A DNA stretch of 64,000 nt from contig NZ_ATXG01000003.1 of assembly GCF_000421565.1 (NCBI RefSeq), positions 1-64,000 on the forward strand, written 5' to 3'. The notes beneath the pieces were generated by a model, which saw nothing but the letters and a program-made list of their open reading frames with translations, did no database searches and was not told the origin of the DNA. Source of the stretch: Agromyces subbeticus DSM 16689. GTDB lineage: Bacteria; Actinomycetota; Actinomycetes; Actinomycetales; Microbacteriaceae. The translations under genes were made by a program, and so were the position numbers. Of this stretch, positions 43,350-50,619 are shown one piece after another (the stretch's first letter is position 1; each line of letters opens with the position of its first letter).

Positions 43350-44266
43350 CGGCGCCGGCGACCGGCCTCGCCCTCTACGACCGCACCGCGCGCCACGGCT
43401 CGGCACACGTGATCTCGCAGTACTCGACCTCGTTCGGCCTCGCGAGCAGGCTCTGCTCCCGCCCGGTGCGCGCGCACGTGGCCGACATCTACGCGCTCGT
43501 GCGCATCGCGGACGAGATCGTCGACGGGCCGGCCGAGGAGGCCGGGCTCGCCCCGGCCGAACGGCGTGCGATGCTCGATGGCCTCGAGGCCGAGACCGAG
43601 CGGGCGATCGACCGCGGCTACAGCTCGAACCTCGTGGTGCACGCCTTTGCACAGACGGCGCGGGCGACGGGGTTCGGGGCCGAGCTGACCCGCCCCTTCT
43701 TCGCGTCGATGCGCCGTGACCTCGAACCCGTCGACTTCGACGACGCCGAACTGCGCGACTACGTCTACGGATCGGCCGAGGTTGTCGGCCTGATGTGCCT
43801 CCGCGCCTTCAGCGACGGGCTGCCCGCCGACGCAGAGCGCGACGAGCGGTGGCGGCGCGGCGCGCAGCACCTGGGCGCCGCCTTCCAGAAGGTCAACTTC
43901 CTGCGCGACCTCGCCGACGACTACGCCACGCTCGGGCGGCGCTACTTTCCCGGCATCGATCCGGCGCACCTCACCGAAGCAGAGAAGACCCGGCTGCTCG
44001 ACGACATCGATCGCGATCTGGCGATCGCGGGCGCGGTCGTGCCCGAGCTGCCGAGCGGATGCCGCAGGGCCGTCGCCGCAGCGCACGCACTGTTCTCGGC
44101 CCTCTCCGAACGGCTGCGCCGCACGCCTGCGAGCGAGCTCCTGACCGTGCGGGTGCGCGTGCCGACCCCGCAGAAGCTGCTGCTGCTCGCCCGCGCGACG
44201 GTGTCGCGACCGCGACCGCGACTGCAACCGCGGCCGCAACCCGCGCACCGAGCGGATGCCCCGTGA
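43346..44266 (+). CDS. crtB: Phytoene synthase
   Basis: 306 residues of squalene/phytoene synthase fold. ALVRIADEIVDGP carries the first D-E-x-x-D motif; FQKVNFLRDLADDYATLGRRYFP is the second (N-F-L-R-D-x-x-x-D). It condenses two GGPP into phytoene. The extreme C-terminus is an Arg/Pro stretch (RPRPRLQPRPQPAH) from a hexamer repeat. Overlaps crtE (ATGA) and crtI (GTGA). Confidence 0.94.
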   Translation: MTAPATGLALYDRTARHGSAHVISQYSTSFGLASRLCSRPVRAHVADIYALVRIADEIVDGPAEEAGLAPAERRAMLDGLEAETERAIDRGYSSNLVVHAFAQTARATGFGAELTRPFFASMRRDLEPVDFDDAELRDYVYGSAEVVGLMCLRAFSDGLPADAERDERWRRGAQHLGAAFQKVNFLRDLADDYATLGRRYFPGIDPAHLTEAEKTRLLDDIDRDLAIAGAVVPELPSGCRRAVAAAHALFSALSERLRRTPASELLTVRVRVPTPQKLLLLARATVSRPRPRLQPRPQPAHRADAP

Positions 44267-45828
44267 GCCGGGTCGCGGTGGTCGGCGCTGGTATCGCTGG
44301 GCTCGCCACAGCGGCGCTCCTCGCTCGCGACGGGCACGACGTCACCGTCTTCGAGGCGAACGAGACTGTGGGCGGCCGAGCGGGGCGGTGGGACACCCGC
44401 GGGTTCCGGTTCGACACCGGCCCCTCGTGGTATCTCATGCCCGAGGTGTTCGAGCACTTCTACCGGCTCATGGGCACGAGTACCGAGGCTGAGCTCGACC
44501 TCGTGCGCCTCGACCCCGGCTACCGAGTGTTCTTCGAACGCCACGACGAGCCGCTCGACCTCGCCGCCGACCGGGATCGCGCCGCGGCGGCCTTCGAGGC
44601 GATCGAGCCGGGGGCCGGCCGGGAGCTCGAGCGGTACCTCGACTCGGCCCACGAGACCACGCGCCTTGCGCTCGAGCACTTCCTCTACAACGACTTCTCG
44701 GCACCGGGCGCCCTGCTCGTGCCGGCGGTGCTCCGCCGCCTCGGGCGGCTCGGTCGGCTGCTGCTGCAACCGCTCGACCGCTTCGTCGCCGGGCGGTTCC
44801 GCGACGAGCGCCTGCGGCAGGTGCTCGGCTATCCCGCGGTCTTCCTCGGCACCTCACCGTCGGCCGCCCCGAGCATGTACCACCTGATGAGCCACTTCGA
44901 CCTCGATGACGGCGTCTTCTACCCGATGGGCGGATTCCGCGAGGTCATCGACAGCGTCGCCCGACTGGCCGGGGGCGCCGGCGCACGCATCGTGACGAAC
45001 GCCCGGGTCACGAGCATCGACGTCGAAGAAGGCGCGGCCTGCGGCATCCGCTTCGTCGACGCGACGGGCGCCCCACGACGTCACGAGGCCGAGGTCGTCG
45101 TGTCGGCCGCCGACCTGCACCACACCGAGACGGCACTCCTGCCGCCGTCAGCGCACGACCGGTCGGATGCCGCGCGGCGGCGGGTGGACCCTGGCCCCGG
45201 CGCGGTGCTCGTGATGCTCGGTGTTCGCGGCGGACTGCCGCAACTGCAGCACCACAACCTGCTGTTCACCGCCGACTGGAACGGGAACTTCGAGCGCATC
45301 TTCGGTCGTTCGCCGTCGGTGCCCGACCCTGCCTCGCTCTACGTCTGCAGGCCGAGCGCGACCGACTCCACGGTGGCGCCGCCCGGCGACGAGAACCTCT
45401 TCGTTCTCGTGCCGGTGCCGGCCGATCCCGGCATCGGCCGCGGCGGCCTCGACGGCGAGGGCGACCCCACAGTCGAGCGCATCGCCGATGCCGCCATCGC
45501 GCAGCTCGCCTCGTGGACGGGCATCCCCGACCTCGCCGGCCGCATCGCGGTGCGCCGCACGGTGGGCCCTGGCGACTTCGAGGCGGAGTTCAACTCCTGG
45601 CGCGGCTCGGCGCTCGGCCCGGCGCACGTGCTGCGCCAGAGCGCGTTCCTGCGCGGGCGCACGGCCTCGCGCTCGGTACGCGGCCTGTTCTTCGCGGGTG
45701 CCACGACGGTGCCGGGCATCGGCCTGCCCATGTGCCTCATCAGCGCCGAACTCGTGGCGAAGTCACTGCGGGGCGAGCGCGGCGCAGGGCCGCTCGCGGA
45801 ACCGGTCGCGAGGAGCGTGCCGGCATGA
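44263..45828 (+). CDS. crtI: Phytoene desaturase
   Basis: 521 residues. RVAVVGAGIAGLATAALLARDGHDVTVFEANETVGGRAGRW is the FAD-binding N-terminus, followed by GFRFDTGPSWYLMPEVFEHFYRL, typical of CrtI. The C-terminus has FAGATTVPGIGLPMCLISAELVAKSL. CrtI takes phytoene to lycopene by four dehydrogenations in the membrane. GTG start overlapping crtB, ATGA overlap with crtYe. Confidence 0.94.
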   Translation: MSRVAVVGAGIAGLATAALLARDGHDVTVFEANETVGGRAGRWDTRGFRFDTGPSWYLMPEVFEHFYRLMGTSTEAELDLVRLDPGYRVFFERHDEPLDLAADRDRAAAAFEAIEPGAGRELERYLDSAHETTRLALEHFLYNDFSAPGALLVPAVLRRLGRLGRLLLQPLDRFVAGRFRDERLRQVLGYPAVFLGTSPSAAPSMYHLMSHFDLDDGVFYPMGGFREVIDSVARLAGGAGARIVTNARVTSIDVEEGAACGIRFVDATGAPRRHEAEVVVSAADLHHTETALLPPSAHDRSDAARRRVDPGPGAVLVMLGVRGGLPQLQHHNLLFTADWNGNFERIFGRSPSVPDPASLYVCRPSATDSTVAPPGDENLFVLVPVPADPGIGRGGLDGEGDPTVERIADAAIAQLASWTGIPDLAGRIAVRRTVGPGDFEAEFNSWRGSALGPAHVLRQSAFLRGRTASRSVRGLFFAGATTVPGIGLPMCLISAELVAKSLRGERGAGPLAEPVARSVPA

Positions 45829-46163
45829 GCGTCGTCTACCTGGCAGTGCTGCTCGGCGGCATCGCGTGCATGGTGCTGCTCGACGTGCGGTACCGACTCG
45901 TCTTCGCATCGCCGAGGTCGCGGACGCCGCGGCGCGCGGCGATCGTGCTCGGGGTCGGCGTCGCGTTCTTCCTGGTGTGGGATCTCGCCGGCATCGGGCT
46001 CGGCATCTTCCACCGCGGCGATAACGCCGTGAGCACCGGCATTCTGCTCGCCCCCGAGCTGCCGGTCGAAGAGCTCGTCTTCCTCGCGTTCCTCAGCTAC
46101 CTCACCCTCGTGCTCTACACCGGCGCCGTGCGCCTCATCGCTGCGAGGGAGTCTCACCGGTGA
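45825..46163 (+). CDS. crtYe: C50 carotenoid epsilon-type cyclase subunit
   Basis: 112 residues with three membrane segments. LLAPELPVEELVFLAFLSYLTLVLYTG is the conserved P-x-E-E region of heterodimeric lycopene/C50 cyclases. Paired with the next gene it should cyclise the ends of the elongated C50 chain. Whether the product rings are epsilon, beta or gamma cannot be read from sequence, so the subunit letter is by corynebacterial analogy. Confidence 0.85.
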   Translation: MSVVYLAVLLGGIACMVLLDVRYRLVFASPRSRTPRRAAIVLGVGVAFFLVWDLAGIGLGIFHRGDNAVSTGILLAPELPVEELVFLAFLSYLTLVLYTGAVRLIAARESHR

Positions 46164-46528
46164 CCTATCTGCTGCTCTCGATCGGCTTTGTCGTCGTCGC
46201 GATCGTCGTCGCGGCGATCGGCTGGCGGCACGCACCGCGCGGCCACGGTCGCGCGGTGCTGCTCACGATGCTCGTGCTCGTGGTGCTGACCGTCGCGTTC
46301 GACTCGATCATGATCGCGACGGGGTTGTTCGGCTACGCCGACGAGCACATCTCGGGTCTGAGGCTCGGGCTCGCACCGATCGAGGACCTCGCCTACCCGA
46401 TCGCGGGCGTGCTGCTGCTCAGCGGAGTGTGGAACCTGGTCGGCAGTGGCGATGGCGGCAGCGGGCACCGGCGCAGCGACGGCCGACGGGCGACGTGGAT
46501 CGCGAGCGACACGGGGCGCGATCGATGA
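46160..46528 (+). CDS. crtYf: C50 carotenoid epsilon-type cyclase subunit, second
   Basis: 122 residues with three membrane segments and GLRLGLAPIEDLAYPIAGVLLL carrying the P-I-E-D-L counterpart of the motif in crtYe. The C-terminal 25 residues (GSGDGGSGHRRSDGRRATW) are low complexity. GTGA overlap with crtYe and four-base overlap with crtEb. Both subunits are required together in the known families. Confidence 0.84.
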   Translation: MTYLLLSIGFVVVAIVVAAIGWRHAPRGHGRAVLLTMLVLVVLTVAFDSIMIATGLFGYADEHISGLRLGLAPIEDLAYPIAGVLLLSGVWNLVGSGDGGSGHRRSDGRRATWIASDTGRDR

Positions 46529-47412
46529 GCGTCGGCACGCGCCGTCGCAGCGCCGTCACCGATCTGCTCACCGCCTCGCGGCCGCTCAGCTGGGTCAACA
46601 CGGCGTTCCCGTTCGCGGCCGCGTACCTGTTGACTTCCCGCGAGGTCGATCTCGCGTTCGTGATCGGCACGCTCTTCTTCCTGGTGCCCTACAACCTCGC
46701 GATGTACGGCGTGAACGACGTGTTCGACTACGCATCGGATGCCGCGAATCCGCGCAAGGGCGGCGTCGAGGGCGCACTGCTCGTGCCCGGTCGGCACCGG
46801 CTCACGATCATCGCCGCCATCGTCGCGTGCGTGCCCTTCGTCGTGGTGCTCGTCGCGCTCGGCGGGCCGGCGTCGTGGGCGGTGCTCGCTATCAGCCTCT
46901 TCGCGATCGCCGCGTACTCGGTGCCCGGGCTGCGGTTCAAGGAGGTGCCGTTCGTCGACTCGCTCACGTCGAGCGTGCACTTCGTGAGCCCGGCGGTCTA
47001 CGGCCTCGTGCTCGCCGGGGCGGCGTTCACCCAGCAGCTCGTCGCGCTGCTGCTCGGCTTTCTCGCCTGGGGCGTCGCGAGCCACGCGTTCGGTGCCGTG
47101 CAAGACGTCGTGCCCGACCGTGAGGGTGGCATCGCGTCGATCGCGACGGTGCTGGGCGCCCGGCGCACGGTGCGGTTCGCGATGGGTGCGTGGGCGCTCG
47201 CCGGGCTGCTCATGCTCGCGACATCCTGGCCCGGGCCGCTCGCCGCGCTGCTCGTCGTGCCCTACGTCGCGGTGGCGGCGCCGTACCGGAACGTGAGCGA
47301 CGCGGAGTCGGGGCGGGCGAACGAGGGGTGGCGGCGGTTCCTCGGCATCAACTACGTCGTGGGGTTCCTCGTGACGATGCTGCTGATCTGGTTCGCGGCG
47401 ATCACGGCCTGA
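46525..47412 (+). CDS. crtEb: Lycopene elongase / UbiA-type prenyltransferase
   Basis: 295 residues with eight hydrophobic segments. MYGVNDVFDYASDAANPRKGG contains the N-D-x-x-D of UbiA prenyltransferases; QDVVPDREGGIASIATVLGARR has the second aspartate motif. In C50 pathways CrtEb adds two C5 units to lycopene to give flavuxanthin. It ends the operon. Together with CrtYe/CrtYf it predicts a decaprenoxanthin- or sarcinaxanthin-like C50 pigment. Confidence 0.9.
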   Translation: MSVGTRRRSAVTDLLTASRPLSWVNTAFPFAAAYLLTSREVDLAFVIGTLFFLVPYNLAMYGVNDVFDYASDAANPRKGGVEGALLVPGRHRLTIIAAIVACVPFVVVLVALGGPASWAVLAISLFAIAAYSVPGLRFKEVPFVDSLTSSVHFVSPAVYGLVLAGAAFTQQLVALLLGFLAWGVASHAFGAVQDVVPDREGGIASIATVLGARRTVRFAMGAWALAGLLMLATSWPGPLAALLVVPYVAVAAPYRNVSDAESGRANEGWRRFLGINYVVGFLVTMLLIWFAAITA

Positions 47413-47427
47413 GCCGAGCGCTCAGGG

Positions 47428-48543
47428 TCAGACCAGAAGCCGGGTGAACCGGAACGAGGCGAAGCCCTCGATCGGCAGCTCTTCGATGCCCGCGAAGCCC
47501 GCCTCCCTGGCATACCGCTCGAGGGTCGACTGCCGCATCACCGTGCCCGTGCCGACCGACCCGGGAGTCGAGAGGCTATCGGGCAGGCAGACGAGCAGGC
47601 TGTACCCGTACATGATCCGCTCGGTCTCGTCGCCGTCGGGGGCGAACCCTGCTGCGACGGCCTCATCCATGATCACGACCACGCCGTCAGGGCGCACGGC
47701 GCGCCGGATCGCCTCGAGCACTTCGACCGGTCGTGGCATGTCGTGCAACGCCTCGAAGACGAACACGGCGTCGAACACTGCCTCTTCGGGAAGCGCCTCA
47801 CCTGCGACGTGATGGAACCGAACCCGATCGGCGACTCCCGCCGCCTGCGCGTGTCCGCGTGCCGCCGCGATCGAGGGTTCGTCGACATCGAACCCCTCGA
47901 CGCGAGCGCCCGGATACCCCTGCGCGATGCCGATCGCCGACCAGCCGTGCCCACTGCCGACATCGGCGATCCGGGCACCTGCACGGGAGAGCACCGAGTT
48001 CACTGTGGGAACGCCCGCGAGCGCACGCGCGAGCTCCCGCAGGAACCACGGCCGGTTGATGTCGCCCTGCGCCTCGCGGGCATCGTCGCCGAGCTGCGCC
48101 CATGAGACCCCGCTGCCGGTTCGGTAGGCGTCGAGCAGTGCAGGGAGCTGCCCTGCCGTCGCCGCCAGGAACCGCCCGAGCGGCGCGAGGTAGCTGAGCG
48201 AGTCGGCGTCGACGAGCACCTCGGCGTGCGCAGGAGGCAGGGCGAACCGGCGGGCGGATGCCACGACATTCGCATCGTGGACGGTCAGGATGCCGCTCAC
48301 CGCCTGCTGCTCGAGCCATTCGAGCGCATAGCGCTCGTGGGTGCCGGTGCGTGCGGCGAGCGTCGACGCGTCGAGCGGCTCGCCGTCGGCGAGGGCGCGA
48401 TACCAGCCGAGCCGATCGCCGAGGTAGATGCTGAGCAGCTCGATGCCGCCGAGAGCTGATGCGAAGATGCGGTCGGCGAATGCCGTCACCGCGTCGGCAT
48501 CACGATCGACAGCTGCGTCTTTGGAGTCCTCTTCCGACCTCAT
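47428..48543 (-). CDS. Class I SAM-dependent methyltransferase with N-terminal winged helix
   Basis: 371 residues. Residues about 30-105 form a winged-helix part (LDASTLAARTGTHERYALEWLEQQAVSGILTVHD) as in O-methyltransferase-like proteins. The SAM site is ARIADVGSGHGWSAIGIAQGYPG followed by EGFDVDEPSIAAARGHA. The C-terminal VFEALHDMPRPVEVLEAIRRAVRPDG fits Rv2258c-like enzymes. Substrate unknown; a carotenoid role is possible only by location. AAGGA precedes the ATG. It converges with crtEb. Confidence 0.82.
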   Translation of the reverse strand: MRSEEDSKDAAVDRDADAVTAFADRIFASALGGIELLSIYLGDRLGWYRALADGEPLDASTLAARTGTHERYALEWLEQQAVSGILTVHDANVVASARRFALPPAHAEVLVDADSLSYLAPLGRFLAATAGQLPALLDAYRTGSGVSWAQLGDDAREAQGDINRPWFLRELARALAGVPTVNSVLSRAGARIADVGSGHGWSAIGIAQGYPGARVEGFDVDEPSIAAARGHAQAAGVADRVRFHHVAGEALPEEAVFDAVFVFEALHDMPRPVEVLEAIRRAVRPDGVVVIMDEAVAAGFAPDGDETERIMYGYSLLVCLPDSLSTPGSVGTGTVMRQSTLERYAREAGFAGIEELPIEGFASFRFTRLLV

Positions 48544-48581
48544 CGTCGAATCCTTCCGATCGACCGGCGCGAGCCGGACTC

Positions 48582-49274
48582 CTATTCGCCCACGAGCAGC
48601 CGCGTCGAGTGCTCGAGATGCTCGCGCAACGCGTCGGGCCCGCGCTCGGGCAGTTCGTCGAGCAGCGCCCGGTGCTCGGCGATGAGGCTCTCGAGCGTGT
48701 AGTGCGGGCGCACGTGCAGGAGGAAGAGCAGCAACTCGCTGCCGATCGCGTCGTGCGCCTCGATGATTCGCGGGCTGGCCGACGCGGCGACGATCGCCCG
48801 GTGGAAGTCGGCGTGGATGCGCTCGACCTCGAGCCAGTCGACGTCGTCGGCATCGGCGGCGGGCTCGGTCTCGGTCTCACGAGCGGCGGCGGCGAGCTCG
48901 GCGAGCCGGTCGAGCGCATCGTTCGCCGGCGCGAGCACCGCTTCGGGCCACGCATCGCCGAAGCGATCGGCCGCGATGCGCACGGCCTCGACCTCGAGCG
49001 CGGCACGCAGCTGCTGCAGGGCGATGACGTGCGCGCGATCGAAGCTCGCCACCCGCACTCCGCGATACGCCTCGGCGACGGCGAGCCGCTCGGCGACCAG
49101 CCGCTGGAACGCGGCGCGCACGGTGTGCCGAGACACCGCGTATCTCTCCGACGCCGCCTCTTCGCGCAACGGCGTGTCGGGGGCGAGCACCCCGCTCAGG
49201 ATCTCGGCGCGCACGAGGGCGGCGACGCGGTCGACCGCCGTCGCCCCGGAGGCCGAGCTGGTGGCCTCGGTCAC
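48582..49274 (-). CDS. GntR/FadR (FCD) family transcriptional regulator
   Basis: 230 residues. RVAALVRAEILSGVLAPDTPLREEAASERYAVSRHTVRAAFQRLVAERLA is the GntR winged helix; the all-alpha FCD domain follows (VIALQQLRAALEVEAVRIAADRF, with DFHRAIVAASASPRII holding metal-contact residues). GTG start four bases after the DUF3618 stop. Target unknown. Confidence 0.88.
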   Translation of the reverse strand: MTEATSSASGATAVDRVAALVRAEILSGVLAPDTPLREEAASERYAVSRHTVRAAFQRLVAERLAVAEAYRGVRVASFDRAHVIALQQLRAALEVEAVRIAADRFGDAWPEAVLAPANDALDRLAELAAAARETETEPAADADDVDWLEVERIHADFHRAIVAASASPRIIEAHDAIGSELLLFLLHVRPHYTLESLIAEHRALLDELPERGPDALREHLEHSTRLLVGE

Positions 49275-49278
49275 GCGA

Positions 49279-49590
49279 TCAGTCGAGGTTCGCGCGCACG
49301 ACGAGCCAGACGGTGACCCCGACCGCGGCCACGACGCCCACGGCGGCCGCGATCGCGGCGACCGGCTGCTCGTCGGCGAAGCGGCGCAGCCTGACCTTCG
49401 CCCGCTCGGTTCGGATGCCGACCTGCTTCGGCACGTTGAGCTTGTCTTCGAGCGCGTTGAGCGTGGCGGCGAAGTCGGCGCGGGCGCGCTGCGACGCGAC
49501 CTTCGCCTGCAAGCGGGTGAGGTTGCGCTCGCGCGTCGCGGTGTCGCGCTTGGAGAGGTTGCGCGCGTCAGTAGCGGCGGTCATAGTCAC
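49279..49590 (-). CDS. DUF3618 domain protein
   Basis: 103 residues from GTG 49590 (an ATG at 49584 is also possible). The basic N-terminus LSKRDTATRERNLTRLQAKVASQRARADFAATLNALEDKLNVPKQV is the DUF3618 pattern; VAAIAAAVGVVAAVGVTVWLVV is one membrane segment near the end. AAGGG upstream suits the GTG. It overlaps the holin-like gene, so the two are co-translated. Confidence 0.8.
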   Translation of the reverse strand: MTMTAATDARNLSKRDTATRERNLTRLQAKVASQRARADFAATLNALEDKLNVPKQVGIRTERAKVRLRRFADEQPVAAIAAAVGVVAAVGVTVWLVVRANLD

Positions 49591-49975
49591 CCGTTCCCTT
49601 CAGGGCGTCGAGGTCGGCCTTCAGGCTCTCGACCGACTCGAGCGGCTCGGAGCCGCGCTTGAAGTTGATGTACGCGATCCAGAGCAGCACGACGATGATC
49701 AGCAGCAGCACGCCTGACACGGTGAGCGCGGCGGCCCAGGCCGGCATCACGAGCGCGAGCGCGAAGATGGCGGTGGTGATCAGCGTGAACAGCAGGAAGA
49801 CGCCGACGACGGCTGCCCCGGCGACGAGGCCCGAGCCGATGCCGAAGTGCTTGACCTTGTAGGAGACCTCGGCCTTGATCTGGTCGATCTCGGCGCGCAC
49901 GAGCGACGAGATCGTGTCGGGAAGCTCGCCGATCAGCGTGAAGAGCGATCGGTCGTCGTTCGAGGGTGCGGTCAT
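49568..49975 (-). CDS. Phage holin family (DUF1469-like) membrane protein
   Basis: 135 residues. SLFTLIGELPDTISSLVRAEIDQIKAEVSYKVKHFGIG is the amphipathic N-terminus of Holin_3/DUF1469 proteins, followed by two membrane segments (GAAVVGVFLLFTLITTAIFALALVMPAWAAALTVSGVLLLIIVVLLWIAY). Despite the family name this is a cell-envelope protein, usually next to YtxH and DUF3618 genes, not a phage gene. GGAGGTGACC precedes the ATG. Confidence 0.83.
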   Translation of the reverse strand: MTAPSNDDRSLFTLIGELPDTISSLVRAEIDQIKAEVSYKVKHFGIGSGLVAGAAVVGVFLLFTLITTAIFALALVMPAWAAALTVSGVLLLIIVVLLWIAYINFKRGSEPLESVESLKADLDALKGTGDYDRRY

Positions 49976-49994
49976 CGCGCGGTCACCTCCACGG

Positions 49995-50519
49995 TCATGA
50001 ATCGGATGCGGCGGGCTTGGCGTTCGCCCGACCCGCGGTGGTGCCCTTGGCCGTCGACGTGCTGCCCGATGCCGAACCGGTGCGCTTCGCGGCCGGCTTG
50101 GCCGCCGACTTCGCCGCCGAGTTCGATGACGCCGCGGTCGACGCGAAGCTCGCGGCCTCGTCGATCGCGTCGTCGAGACCCGATGCTGCGGAATCGACCG
50201 CCGACTTGGCTGCTTCGGCGGCCTTCGACACATTGCGCTTCGCGGCCGTGGTCGCGCTGCTGACGTCGTGCTTGGTCGCCCCTGCTCCGCGGGTGGCATT
50301 GCCGATGAACGACTTCACGCCGTCGAGCACGGTGTCGGAGAGATCGCCGACCTTGTCGGCCGCGAACCCCTTGACGGTGTCGACGCCCTGCTGCACGGCC
50401 GGCGTGTTCCACACGCCCTGCGCTGCCTTTCGAATCTGCTCGTAACGCTCACGACCGGCTCTCGTACCGAGCACGTAGCCGACTCCGAGCCCCACGACGA
50501 AGAGGATCTTGCCTTTCAT
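49995..50519 (-). CDS. YtxH-like membrane-associated protein
   Basis: 174 residues. MKGKILFVVGLGVGYVLGTRAGRERYEQIRKAAQ is the YtxH-like membrane segment and basic motif (G-x-R-A-G-R-E-R-Y). The rest is an Ala/Ser/Lys-rich coil with repeated AAKSA. First gene of the YtxH/holin-like/DUF3618 operon. ATG 50519 with GGGG upstream; a GTG at 50525 is also possible. Confidence 0.8.
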   Translation of the reverse strand: MKGKILFVVGLGVGYVLGTRAGRERYEQIRKAAQGVWNTPAVQQGVDTVKGFAADKVGDLSDTVLDGVKSFIGNATRGAGATKHDVSSATTAAKRNVSKAAEAAKSAVDSAASGLDDAIDEAASFASTAASSNSAAKSAAKPAAKRTGSASGSTSTAKGTTAGRANAKPAASDS

Positions 50520-50562
50520 GTGCACCCCATCTCCCCCTGTGGTTCACCACAGCGACTGTTCC

Positions 50563-50590
50563 AGCGTAGACCCCGCACGAACCGGCGCAA
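50563..50590 (-). promoter_or_regulatory. Promoter of the YtxH operon
   Basis: On the minus strand TTGCGC (50590-50585) and TACGCT (50568-50563) are separated by 16 bases, a good actinobacterial SigA-type promoter, giving a leader of about 40 bases before the YtxH start. Confidence 0.45.
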
Positions 50591-50619
50591 GGGGGTTGCG
50601 TCGAAATATTCCGTTCCGG

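Noticed and set aside
44205-44245. CGACCG hexamer run at the end of crtB as a regulatory repeat
   Set aside because: Irregular and inside the coding tail; it only gives an Arg/Pro-rich terminus.
49568-49975. Phage or holin gene implying a prophage
   Set aside because: No other phage gene is present; this DUF1469/holin-like family is a normal chromosomal envelope protein next to YtxH.
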